The notes under the pieces were generated by a model. The model saw nothing but the letters and a program-made list of their open reading frames with translations, did no database searches and was not told the origin of the DNA. The position numbers were made by a program, and so were the translations under genes. A DNA stretch of 64,000 nt, from contig JALIGW010000021.1 in the NCBI GenBank assembly GCA_023053685.1, positions 13,153,361 to 13,217,360 of the forward strand, written 5' to 3'. The stretch is from Diadophis punctatus similis. Lineage: Eukaryota; Chordata; Lepidosauria; Squamata; Dipsadidae. This document shows, piece after piece, positions 34,708 through 44,799 of the stretch; within the stretch, counting starts at the first letter, position 1; each line of letters begins with the position of its first letter.

Positions 34708-34985
34708 ACAGATAGTCCTTGACTTATGACCGCAATAAGCCCGAAACTTACGTTGCTAAGTGAGACATTTATTAAGCGAGTTTTGCTCCGTCTTTACGAC
34801 CCTTCTTGCCACATTTCTTAAATGAATCATTGTATTGGTTAAGTTAGCAATACGGTCGTTAAGTGAATCTGATTTCCCTGTTAACTTTGCTTGTCAAGAG
34901 GTCACAAAAGGGGATCACGTGACCCCGGGGATGCTGCAATGGTCACAAGTGGGAAAATGGTCATAAGTCACTTTTTTCCAGTTGC
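34708..34985 (-). mobile_element. Tigger-like MITE, truncated
   Basis: Starts cagatagtccttgacttatg and stops after aagtcacttttttccagttg. Confidence 0.8.
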
Positions 34986-35035
34986 ATAAACACCTCAGGT
35001 GGAGATATTGCGGCAAGAACTTCGCATGGTAGCCT

Positions 35036-35470
35036 GAGGAATCCCAAAGGTGCTTTTTCAGGAGGCAACTGGACTTTCTTGTTTTTCTTTTTCCTTTGAA
35101 GCCATTTCGCTTCTCATCCAAGAAGCTTCTTCAGCTCTTCTTCTTCAGAACTGAAGAAGCTACTTGGATGAGAAGCAAAACATTTTCAAAGGAATATCTA
35201 TGGAGATTCTCCATCATCCAGGTCACGGTTGTCCCAAAAGGTGCTTTTTAAGGAGGCAACTGGACTTTTTTGTTTTTCTTCTGAAGACGTTTCGCTTCTC
35301 ACCCTAGAAGCTTCTTCAGTTCTGACTGAACTGAAGTCAGAACTGAAGAAGCTTCTTGGACGAGAAGCAAAACATCTTCCAGGAAAAAAACAAGGAAGTC
35401 CAGCTGCCTTCTTGAAGAAGCCCCTTTGGGACAGCCATGACCTGCAGTATCTCCCGGTATCGCCATAGAC
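35036..35470. repeat. Two consecutive inverted hammerhead-like pairs, type B
   Basis: Facing cores at 35098-35133 (-) and 35151-35187 (+), then 35284-35319 (-) and 35343-35379 (+). The outer phrases tcccaaaggtgctttttcagg and its inverse delimit the units. The phrase tatggagattctccatcatc links the two. The minus cores keep the GAAA box; the plus cores read CAAAAC instead of CGAAAC. Confidence 0.78.
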
Positions 35471-36062
35471 TTTGAGCTGAAGGATCACATACAACTCTGA
35501 GGTGGATTTTTCAGGGTTTTAAGAGGTGGAATGGGGTGCAACCCTGGGATTGCATTCTTTGTACCCTTGTCATGAGAAACAACAAGGGTTTTTTTTTTGT
35601 TCCCCAAAAGAGACAGCATTGTCTTCCCATTACGGATTTGTTTAAAAAATCTTCTGTGGTGTTCGAGAAATTAACGAGTTTCTCTAGAGAACAAACATCA
35701 AGCTCGGCTTGTCAGCGCATAACATTTCACAGGCACTTTGGCCTGAAGTATTTATTTTAGACATTGTCTCCTAACGTCACGATCTCGTACGGTTTCAGGG
35801 GACGTAAAACATCAACCAAAAAGGTAGCACGAACATGTCCACTTGTTACGATAGGATGTTTGTCTTGGCACGACCCCGAATGCTAATCCTGGTCAATGAA
35901 AGCTTCGTGAGCTCACAACGAAATCCACAGTTACATCTTTGATTCACAAACGTCCATTTGAATGTGTTTCAAAACTTCTCAGAGTGCTTTATATCACTCT
36001 GTGCGTACTTATTAAATAATATGTGGTCAGGTGTTTAGAAAGAGATGCCTATAGATGCCTAT
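35471..36062. other. Unannotated intronic sequence
   Basis: No recognisable gene or repeat. Confidence 0.45.
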
Positions 36063-36578
36063 CAGTGGTGGGTTTCTACCGGTGCGGTCCACTCTATAGC
36101 ACCGGTAGCAGCCTGCTGGTGACGTCACAGTACCGGTGCGGTCGGTTGCTGGTGCCTGGGCGCTGCCATTTTTTTAAAAAATAATTTTTACATTATTAAA
36201 AAACATTTTCTTCTGCGCATGCCCAGAAGCCGAGCTTCCGGCACTGCGCATGCGCTGCCTTCCTACCCCAAGCAGGGGAGGATGGCTGAGGGAGCGCGTG
36301 AGATGCTGAAAGAATGGGCGGTAGGAGCTATCTCCATTCCCCTCCCTTCAGCAGTCCGAGAAGCCATGAATGCGCGGTGATGATCCTAGGCATTTTCGCA
36401 TGTTTGAGGCTTCTCGAGCTGCTGAGGGGAGGGGGAACGGGCGGCAGGACCTATCTCAGTTCCCCTCCCTTCAGCAGTCCAAGAAGCCATGCCCACTTGG
36501 TCACATGGCTGGCAAGCAACACCCACAAAATAAGCCACGCCAACAGAGTGGTAGTAAAAAAATTAGAAACCCGCCCCG
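36063..36578. mobile_element. hAT-type MITE, 516 bp
   Basis: Begins cagtggtgggtttctacc and ends ttagaaacccgccccg. Exact 8-bp duplication atgcctat at 36055-36062 and 36579-36586. It contains an internal duplication: gcggtaggagctatctccattcccctccc recurs about 105 bp on as gcggcaggacctatctcagttcccctccc (shown by its ends gcgg...cccctccc). Confidence 0.93.
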
Positions 36579-36639
36579 ATGCCTATATATCCCAGAACAT
36601 TAAATTAAGCGGAATTAAATGGCAAAGGGTATACTGAGC

Positions 36640-36778
36640 AAACAGGGGGTTGGACTAGAAGACCTCCAAGGTCCCTTCCAGCTCTATTCTGATTGAATAG
36701 CTTCCCTTCAGAAGTTGTGGGTGCTCCATCACTGGAGGCTTTCAAAAAGAGATTTGTCTGAAATGGTGTTTAGATCAG
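36640..36778 (+). mobile_element. Rearranged CR1 LINE fragments
   Basis: The 3' terminal phrase ggggttggactagaagacct comes before, not after, the more 5' phrase agaagttgtgggtgctccatc, so two CR1 scraps are joined out of order. Confidence 0.7.
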
Positions 36779-37408
36779 GCCACCTTTTTGGACTTTGCCA
36801 GTGGGAAGTTCAACCCTGAACTTCCTCTCAAACTACTATTGGTGACGTAAGGCATGTTAGTTTGAACAGCATGGTTTGGGAGGGGAAATAAACAGTCCAG
36901 AAAACTCCACAAGTTTCGATTTCCGGTTTGACAAATTGTGCAAACTTTTTAATTCATTCCCAGGGTTTGCGTATTGGGCTTCTTGATTCTTGATTCCTAG
37001 GTTGCCTGAGGCGCTCGTTAAAGCCGAAGAACCATCTAGAAATATTTTGAATATCGACCGTTACATCGCTGAGCTCGTGTTAGTTTCAGGTTTTGAAATG
37101 CCTGTGGCATTTCTAAACTTCTGGTTTGGTTACAACACAGTCCCTTTGCACAATTCTACATTTTAACTTTGTGCTCCTGGGGGGTGGGCAGCATTTATCT
37201 CTGGCTTACGTTGCAGAGCAGCTGATGGGGCTAGAAGGAGCTACGGAGGCTTGGATGTTGAACCCGCTGCTTAGTGTAGGAATCCCAATTAAAGCTTCCC
37301 CAGACACATCTAGTGAAGAAGAGGACACCACCTTTCTGGGTCTCTGGTTCCACTCTTCTTGTCATGCTTGAAGAATCAGGATTTAGCTTCCGTTAAGCTG
37401 ATTGTCTA
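36779..37408. other. Unannotated intronic sequence
   Basis: No recognisable gene or repeat. Confidence 0.45.
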
Positions 37409-37470
37409 TGGAGATTCTCCATCATCCAGGTCATGGTTGTCCCAAAGGTGCTTTTTCAAAAGGCAACTGG
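37409..37470 (-). repeat. Hammerhead-type B repeat, outer arm only
   Basis: tatggagattctccatcatc, gtcatggttgtcccaaaggtg and ggcaactggac; the core itself is missing. Confidence 0.7.
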
Positions 37471-37541
37471 ACTGGCAATAGTCAGCATTAAATTGGTGAT
37501 AGAGAAGAGTCAACAGAATTCAAGAAGGGTTGGACTTAAAA

Positions 37542-38307
37542 TGGGGGTGTCAAACTCAATTTCATTGAGGGCCACATCAGGGCTGTGGTTGACCTCGGGG
37601 GGGGGGGCGGGTGTGCGTGACCAAGTGGGTTTGCGTGGCCAGCTTGACGCCACTCCCAAAACTGCTGGCATGTTTCCTCTTTGCATTGGGTAGACCGGGC
37701 TGAAGCCACGCTGGTCCAATGTTTCCTCTTCACAATGGGTAGACTCAGAGGTGGGATTCAGCCAGTTCTCACTGGTTTAGGTGAACCGGTTTTTAACGGT
37801 TTGCGCAGTTTGGAGAACTGGCTGATCGCACCACTGGCTGGCCCTGCCCACCCTGCCCCGTCCCTCCCAGCCACTCCTTATCTTGCCTCGCTCGCCTAGA
37901 GCCTTGGGTGCGGCAGGGAAGCCGTGCGCGAAATCACATGGACCGGGAAGGCAAGTTGGCGATCCCAGCTGCCTGGATTGCGGGAGCCTTGCTGGATGCT
38001 GGCGCGGTAGACCGGGCCGAAGCGATGCGGGTAGACCAGGCTGAAGCCACGCTGGCCTGATGTTTCCTCTTCGTATTGGGTAGACCGGGCCGAAGCAATG
38101 TGGTTAGACTGGTCCGAAGGCCCGCTGGCCCGATGTTTCCTCTTTGCAATGGGTAGACCCGGCCAAAGTGACGGGGGTAGACCGGGCCAAAGTGACATGG
38201 GTAGACTGGGCTGAAGTGACGCAGGGCGGTCCCTTACATTTTCCAGGATGGCCCCGCGGGCCAGATCCAACCACATCGGCCCACGGGGCTTGAGTTTGAC
38301 ACCCTTG
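37542..38307. mobile_element. hAT-type MITE (family of 2490) with internal minisatellite
   Basis: Begins tgggggtgtcaaactcaatt and ends cttgagtttgacacccttg. The flanks acttaaaa and atttagac agree only partly. Inside are a nested ggtgggattcagcc-type piece (from 37747) and a minisatellite built on gggtagaccgggc and gaagc (37686-37745 and 38005-38230). Confidence 0.75.
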
Positions 38308-38415
38308 ATTTAGACCTTTGTGGGAATATAAGGAGCCCAGGCTGATACCTCTCTTGACTCCACTCCCCAGGCTCTGCCTCTCCTTCTTCTACAGTTCTCC
38401 ATTACAAGGTGTTTC

Positions 38416-38838
38416 TGTTGGAGGAGAATAAATCTCCATAGAGGCGATGTTGATCTTTCTCTCGGAACTCAGACATTTAAAATAAAGCCGAAGTTAAAAG
38501 TCTAATAGAAAATATTTATTTCGGTACAAAAACAATAAATTCTGAATAATTACATTCTTGCTAATTAAATGCGATCGCTCCCGGTCAGAGTCAAACCACG
38601 AGAGAGCAATGGAGAATCAGGAATGCACACATGCGCATAAGGTCACATCACTTGTCCTGCTTGTAATGGAATGTACCATTCCATTAACTCCCGGGGGACT
38701 CCGCCCAGAGTCCCCCGGGAGTTGGGTGGCATACAAATCTATTTAAATAAATAAATTTAAATAAATAAATAAATAATATTAGGATAGGGGTGCATCACCC
38801 TGCATAGACATACAACTGACAATATTCACCACGTGACA
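38416..38838 (-). mobile_element. LTR related to 62266-62592, reverse orientation
   Basis: The inverse of the 62266 solo LTR: gaataaatctccatagaggc to caatattcaccacgtgaca. The polyadenylation-type signal (aataaatattt in the element's sense) is kept. A 5'-truncated LINE end (38688-38775: gagtcccccgggagttgggt and (AAAT)n) is inserted in it. No matching 5-bp flank seen. Confidence 0.75.
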
Positions 38839-38959
38839 ATACGTCCGTCCACCTACCCACCCTCCCTCCCTCCCACCCTCCATCCATCCAAGTTCTTCAC
38901 ATCTGGCTTTTCTTAGGATTGCATACCTTCCTCTGAAGGTGACACATTAACCTGGTACT

Positions 38960-39050
38960 AATAATGGACTAGCACTGATGATGTTACCTAGTTTGGGAAA
39001 TGAAACACCTGCAAGCAAACAACCAAGCTCAGAGAGCACCACGGACTCCT
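38960..39050 (+). repeat. Hammerhead-like repeat, type A
   Basis: Core 38974-39011: ctgatgatgttacctagttt, then gggaaatgaaacacctgcaa and accaagctcagagagcacc. Confidence 0.7.
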
Positions 39051-40148
39051 CACATTAACTTGGAAAAAGAAGCAGCTGCTTTAAAGAGTTTCTGGAGTTA
39101 TAGCTGAGCCTCTGCACACCCCAAGCCCCTTTTTTTTGGAAGTGAACAAAAGCATTGCAAGACCCTATTTGACTATGAAGCTTAAGGAGCAAGATGTTCT
39201 TCTCAGATTCTTCTCCAAATTGTGGGGGAAAATTCCATGTTGCAAACACTTCCTAGTTGCTTCCGACCCACATTAAAGCATTAAAGGTTTTTCTTAAAGA
39301 ACTATGCCAATTGTAGGAGAATTAGTGAGTAGTTTCTCTCCTGAACTCAATTTTAAGTTACCTGTTTAGCACCTGAAATCACGGATTGGGTGCAGGCTGA
39401 ATCATTTTCACCGAGACTGAAATAATTTAAAAAATACGAACAGCCGTGAATTTCAAACACAACAAATATTTCACTGAGCTGAACAAAATTGTGACTTTGA
39501 TCTCATTCTGGGCCCATCTGAAAAATTACGCAATTCTGCTTTTATTTGAACTTGCATTGTTATGTTCTAAAATAAACTCTTTGAGAAATAGTTTGGTTTC
39601 TATTCTAGGAAGCAAGTGTTACCATCGGCATTAAAGAGGCTTTCTCAATGCAGATCTATCAACCTTTCCTGCATAAAGAAATTGGTTCCATTTCTTGGGC
39701 TCGTGACTTTCATTTCTTCAATTTAATGTTGCAACGAAAATCATCTGATCTGTAAAAAATGAAATCCAGATGAGTAATAAGCTAAAATACGTAATGGGTC
39801 CTTCAGAGAATATACAGCATAATGACATTCTTGCAGTAGCTTTTAAGAAATCTGATAAAAGTGCTGTTGATTTATTCTATTGCGGTTTTCCTCCTCTTAC
39901 TTTCACTTAGAGGCATCTGTAGTTGTCCAAAAAAGTAAATTCTGTTTTTACATCAACTGTCTGTCCTTATTTAATGTTGCGTTCGCAGTGCAGATCAGAA
40001 AGGGACCAGGGCTTTGATTGAAATGTGATGGACGTCATCTTGACTGTTGTCACACCTGTTGTGGCTTTTTGTGATGCCGGTAACAAACAGTCGGAAAGCC
40101 AAGTGTTTGTTTGCGGTCTGTTGCGTTCTGGACAAGTGGACATATTTC
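39051..40148. other. Unannotated intronic sequence
   Basis: About 1.1 kb without recognised repeats or coding sequence, one of the longest unique-looking stretches. The phrase gaagcagctgctttaaagag sits at 39069-39088. Confidence 0.45.
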
Positions 40149-40222
40149 CTTGGTGCTCTCTGAGTTTGGTTCTTTTCTTGCAGACGTTTCATTACCATAC
40201 TAGGTAACGTCATCAGTGGTAA
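40149..40222 (-). repeat. Hammerhead-like repeat, type A, intact core
   Basis: Minus-strand core at 40181-40216: CUGAUGA, one C, stem GUUACC with GGUAAU, 6-base loop UAGUAU, GAAA, CGUC. All positions of the CUGANGA and GAAA boxes are kept. Confidence 0.8.
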
Positions 40223-40527
40223 ATACCTATATCAATTGGTCAGTAGCTTGCATCACAATCAATTCACCGTGGTTGGCTAGATTATTCAATCAGCTTTTCT
40301 CCACCTGATTTTAATGGAAAGCTTACACAAATAAGGAAAACAATTACATTTACTTGCTACTAAACAAAGATCACTAATGTTAAATCAACTTTATTAAAGT
40401 AACTCACTAGTGAGTTTGTGCTTCTCTTAGATTGCAGTCGAATGCTCTCGTAACTAACAAAACTGTTGAATGACCTACTGTATATGATCATTATCCTTGT
40501 CAATCTCTCATAGTTTATTACGGTACT
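40223..40527. other. Unannotated intronic sequence
   Basis: No recognisable gene or repeat. Confidence 0.4.
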
Positions 40528-40760
40528 GCATGAAAACAACCAAGCTCAGAGAGCACCAAGGACCCCACAGTTCTCCTCCTCCTCCTCCTTCTGTTCTCCT
40601 TCTCCTCCATTCACAAACCCCGCTCCCTCCTAGTACTGATGATGTTACCTAGTCAGGTGATAAAATGTCTGTAAGAAAACAACCAAGCTCAGAGAGCACC
40701 AAGGACCCCCCATTTCAACCCTGAGCTACGAATATTCTCCTTTATTGGTACACCGTCCCT
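40528..40760 (+). repeat. Tandem hammerhead-like repeat, type A
   Basis: The phrase accaagctcagagagcacca occurs twice (about 40540 and 40684), with a CTC/CCT-rich spacer and a decayed core (40636-40671: ctgatgatgttacctagtca, then ggtgataaaatgtctg). Its end (catttcaaccctgagct) matches the end of the 50988-51515 array. Confidence 0.75.
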
Positions 40761-41757
40761 TGAATAATACGCAGTCCTTGGGTGCTAGTAGGATTGAAAC
40801 ACGATGCCTCGGATCATATTTAAGCTTATTTTTATTCCTGCATGCCTAGCGTCGCTCTGAATTCCGTCTATAATTTGACAACGTCAGAGTAGATTAATAT
40901 GTAGGAAAACACAGAAGGAGAATACTGTAGCAGTGATTATTTTTTACTTAATGAAAAGGCAGCAGCTCAAAACTCTAGGAGAAGCAAACCATTTTGCGAG
41001 TTCTTGTCCCGATGCCAAGAAAGGGCTAAGGCCGAAGAGAAACAAATAGCTAATTTACCCAAACTCGGGCTTGCTCTTCAGAATTAGCAATGCGATAGTT
41101 TTGTTTTATGGATTAAACTTAATTTGAAACACTTAATTTAAATGCCGGGAAAAAGAATGATTTTTTAAATAAATAGTTTAGACTGGATGTGTACGTCTTA
41201 CATCACTGGAAAGAAAAAAAAACTCCTACAAATATCCATATTTGGATATTTTTCTGGAACTTTGGCTTTTTTTTTTGCAAAGGCTGAAAGTGAACGTATG
41301 AAACTTGGTCCTTCTGTGAAAGTTTTAACGTTGGCAGAAAAAAACCCTCTGTTGTTTATTAGTCAAAGTTCTCACCCGGAATTTATCCAGTATTTCCAGG
41401 GAAACACTCTTTCGCAGGCAGTTTTATAATATAGTTCCTCTTTCCTTATTCTTTTTGTTGCAAAAGAACAATAGAGGAATATTTTACGGAGTTTGCGACT
41501 CTGGGCATGATGGATAACGTTACACAATTCCATGTGAAAATAACATAATAGGGCTGCATTTTCTTTAGTGGCAACATAGGGTTGGTTACATGTGTTTACA
41601 TGGGCAAAACAACCCCAAATGGGAAGTGGGTGCAACTTGTAAGTAACTTCAACTTTGTTTATTAATCAGTACTGCCATCTTGTGGGAATCGGCTGCACTT
41701 CTATTCTTTTACAAATATGATGTTCAGTTTCGAAAAACATCTTGTACCACGGCAATT
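40761..41757. other. Unannotated intronic sequence
   Basis: About 1 kb with no recognisable gene or repeat. Confidence 0.45.
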
Positions 41758-42000
41758 TTTCTTCTCTCTTCTCTTCTCCTTTCTTCTCTACTCCTTCTTT
41801 CTCCTTCCTCCTCCCCCTTCCTTCCTTCCTTCCTTCCTTCCTTCCTTCCTTCCTTCCTTCCCTCCATCCCTCCCTCCTCCTCCTCCTCCTCCTCCTCCTC
41901 CTCCTCCTCCTCCTCTCCTTCTCCTTCTCCTTCTTCATTTCCTTCTACCTCCTCCTCCCCTTCCTCCTCTTCTCCCTTCTCCCTTCCCCCTCTGCTTTCC
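41758..42000. repeat. Pyrimidine-rich (CCTT)n/(CCT)n array
   Basis: cttc, then cct trinucleotide runs, ending about 360 bp before the PH-domain exon. Confidence 0.95.
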
Positions 42001-42359
42001 TGTTCTTCTTAAATAATTATATTTTTCAGGATATATAACTTTTATTCTCTTTTTATTTAAAAAAACCCCAACCTTTCATTTGGGATTTGATAGGTGACAT
42101 AAATGCACACCCTCCCCTCTTCCATTCCAGCAACCCGAAACCCACATAAGACTAATAAAACAGCAGAAAAACCAAAGCTGAATTAAAAATAGTTCAAATT
42201 GCTAGATTGCTATAACAGCTATAATTAAATGCATTATTAAGCCATCGCTTCGGAATATTATCTGCGGAGAACAGAAGAGACAGAAAATAATTATATGGTA
42301 TATATAACCATTTTGGCATGTGTAGAATTTTAATATATTCTTCTCTTTTTCTTTTTAAG

Positions 42360-42470
42360 ACCAGCATAAGGGAAGGTCTGCTCTTGAAACAAACCAGCTC
42401 GTTCCAAAGATGGAAAAGACGCTACTTTAAACTCCGAGGCCGGACTCTTTACTATGCCAAGAATTCCAAG
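42360..42470 (+). CDS. DGKD: DGKD coding exon, PH domain part 1
   Basis: This exon of 37 codons, phase 0 at both ends, reads [14 protein letters not shown] and then [20 protein letters not shown] and NSK. This is the first half of the pleckstrin homology domain of type II diacylglycerol kinases: strands beta1-beta3 with the basic K-R-R-Y-F patch that binds phosphoinositides. The enzyme phosphorylates diacylglycerol to phosphatidic acid, ending DAG/PKC signalling and feeding PI turnover; the PH domain helps place it at membranes. Splice acceptor ctttttaag ends at 42359; donor gtaaaa starts at 42471. Residues fit DGKD and its paralogue DGKH here; the later exons decide for DGKD. It is probably the second coding exon. 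The first coding exon is not in the window. Confidence 0.93.
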
Positions 42471-43696
42471 GTAAAAATGTATTATTCACTTATTAAGGAA
42501 CATGCTTTGCCTGATATAATAATTGTATTTTTGAGGCTTTTAAAAATATCTTGCTATGTAAGACAAGAGCGATAAAATAAGATTGCTGCTGTGTTTTTTT
42601 TCCTTGCAACTATTCTATTTCCTTCTACTTATAGCATAACTTTCTAAGGTATTCAAAAGAAGCAAAGATCGTACATTTGGCTTTTGATTTTGCGAAGAAA
42701 TTATTAGATAGACTAGCTGGTGAATGCAGATTGAATTTACATTGTTAGTCTTCATTTCAAACTGATCTTGGGTTAAAACTGGCATGATCTAAAAGAGATC
42801 TAGAAACGGTAAATATACCAGGAAGATCACTGTGTTTTTCCCCCCAGAAAGATTTTGCTTTGCCAAGAATCAGGGCAACAATGCAGGATATGGATGGTAA
42901 ACTACTTCTTTCCAATTCCTGCTAGAAAGGAATTTAAGGAAATTCCTTAAATCCTCTAAATATTATCCTTATACCTGGTGCTCTAGAGAAATCCTGACAG
43001 CTTATTAAGGAGAAATCCATTTGCAGAGGAAACCGGTCTATATTCAAATTTCATCCAATATTTTGGGGGGAAATTCTTATCACTCTTAGTTTTTAAATCA
43101 TGCGGTTATTCTGGGATATATGAAAAGCTTTAAGTCACGGGGGAACCTGCTGCATATATCAACCTATTCGTAAGTATAGATTTTGAATAATACTGAGTGG
43201 TGTGGTGGCCTAGAGGTGGAGCTCTCGCCTCACAATCAGGAGGCTATGAGTTCGATCCTAGGTAGAGGCAGATATTTCTCTCTCTGGGCACACTGAGAAT
43301 ATATCTGCTGAACAAAACTCCACATTGGCAACAGGAAGGGCATCTGGCCAGTAAATACTCAGCTCCATTCAGTTGCCCAGACTCCTCCCCGCAAGGGATT
43401 ATGGGGTCGTTAAATGAAGAAGAAGATGATGATGGTAGATTTTGAATAATGCATAAGGATAATGAGGTGGAGAGGCAAAGCTTAAACATCTTAAACTTCG
43501 CTTCTTTTTTTTTCTTTTCGAAAAAGAGCTTTGCGTTTTACATAATTCAGGCTAACAGTTTCTAGATTTCTTAACGGGTTCAGCCTATCGATTAAGGCGC
43601 TGTGATTTTTTTCCCCCGTTAAGGAAAGCACGAGAAAATGAACAAGAGGACCTTGGTTGGAATTGACTCGCACCTCTTTTTCTTTTCTTTCCACAG
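42471..43696 (+). other. DGKD: DGKD intron, 1226 bp
   Basis: Runs gtaaaa to ccacag. It contains one Sauria-type SINE (43192-43435); the rest is unique-looking. Confidence 0.9.
43192..43435 (+). mobile_element. Sauria-type SINE, full length
   Basis: Same family as 32821-33054: gtggcctagaggtggagctc, gagttcgatcctaggtag, caagggattatggggtcgtt and (GAA/GAT)n. A 15-bp duplication tagattttgaataat flanks it at 43177-43191 and 43436-43450. Confidence 0.93.
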
Positions 43697-43777
43697 TCCT
43701 TAATATTCGATGAGGTTGACCTGTCGGATGCCAGCGTGGCTGAATCGAGCACCAAAAATGTCAACAACAGCTTCACG
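43697..43777 (+). CDS. DGKD: DGKD coding exon, PH domain part 2
   Basis: 27 codons, phase 0: [16 protein letters not shown], then [11 protein letters not shown]. The acceptor is tttccacag and the donor gtaggt. It covers the middle strands of the PH domain. The [18 protein letters not shown] pattern is specific to the delta/eta diacylglycerol kinase pair; the Ser in DLSD fits delta (eta has Thr). The reading joins the preceding exon after NSK without a shift. The following intron is 15.4 kb and holds the copia element. Confidence 0.93.
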
Positions 43778-43875
43778 GTAGGTGACCTGTGTATTGACAG
43801 CTCCTAAGAGGCCACCGAAAGCTTTGAAATTTTGATTTTTGCTCTGAGAGCAGGGAGAAGAAAAAAGTCAATTTA

Positions 43876-44484
43876 TGTTGCGGTCCGCCAGCGGCCTGCG
43901 GAGCTGGCAGCAGAGTCGGACAGCGAGGAGGCTGGGGAGGACCATGGGCCAGGACTGGAGTCTGGAGAAGGCTCTGTGTCAGAGGCAGAGATGGGGCCCA
44001 GGCCATCTGGGAGGTCTGTGCTGACTCCAGAGCCTCCAGAGGCTGACATGAGCGAAGCAGAGGAACAGGGGGAGCCTCTTCCCAATGCGCGCATGTGCAG
44101 AGCTGCCAGAAGGCAAGAACAGTTACGGAGGAGAAGGGCTACTCAGGAATAAGGCTTGGAGATGATTGGCCTCTCCCATAGGACATAAAAGAGGAGCAAA
44201 CGGATGTGCTTGTTGCAGGAAGCAACTTGGTTCAATTCTGGTCAGTGTAACTCAGCAGCTCTGTTCTGACTCCGTGTTCTTTTTGGCCTTGTAAAGCTCC
44301 TTGCCCATTAGGTCTTTGGCAGCGTTTCAAGAGAGATAAAGGTTGGTGCTTATCAGCCTTCTTCCGAAAGACTGTGGCAGACTTCTGTCGGACTCATTAA
44401 AAACTGTTTGGGACTCATTACGGCTGTGAATGAACAGAATTCACAGCCGTTGAAATAAAAAGGTTTTTTGGAACTCCGTTTGTG
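43876..44484 (+). mobile_element. Probable solo LTR, about 609 bp
   Basis: Starts tgttgcggtccgccagcggc and ends ggaactccgtttgtg, with attta on both sides (43871-43875 and 44485-44489). A TATA-like cataaaag lies at 44183-44194 and aataaa at 44453-44458, in the order expected of an LTR promoter and polyadenylation site. An open frame entering from the left to 44152 is rich in Glu/Pro/Arg and may be the tail of a retroelement protein or chance. The end is TG rather than the usual CA, so the boundary is uncertain. Confidence 0.5.
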
Positions 44485-44533
44485 ATTTATGCTTTATCAG
44501 GAAGCCTAGGTCGGGAACAATTGAATAATATAT

Positions 44534-44799
44534 TGTCAGAGTTACGCAATAAATCAGAAGCTTCAAAAGATAACTGCATTTTGCTGATTCAAATAACTTC
44601 TTTATAAGTAGAATAAAACATTTACAATACCACACTTTGTTTCAGATCACATGTTGAGATGTTTTCATAGCAATCTTTAATGGTGGACAGAGTAAACCAC
44701 GCCCTTCTTCTTGCTAAGTTTCTGGACATGCTCAATTAACACTTCAGCCCTATTGGCTGACTCAATCACATGGCTCTCCCAGTCATGAATATTCCAACA
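44534..44799 (-). repeat. Copia 3' LTR
   Basis: 266 bp. Identical to the other LTR except at nine positions: seven lie within eight bases (44677-44684 region, after gttttcata) and two at the gccct/gccgg site. The gag-pol stop codon lies 17 bases inside it. Confidence 0.95.

Noticed and set aside
42471..42575. Reading through the PH exon to a stop at 42575 as a short protein
   Set aside because: A gtaaaa donor at the family-conserved exon end and a perfect continuation in the next exon show it is intron.
43832..44152. 106-codon Glu/Pro-rich frame as a DGKD alternative exon or separate gene
   Set aside because: It lies across a probable solo LTR boundary, has no splice-site support and resembles a retroelement tail.
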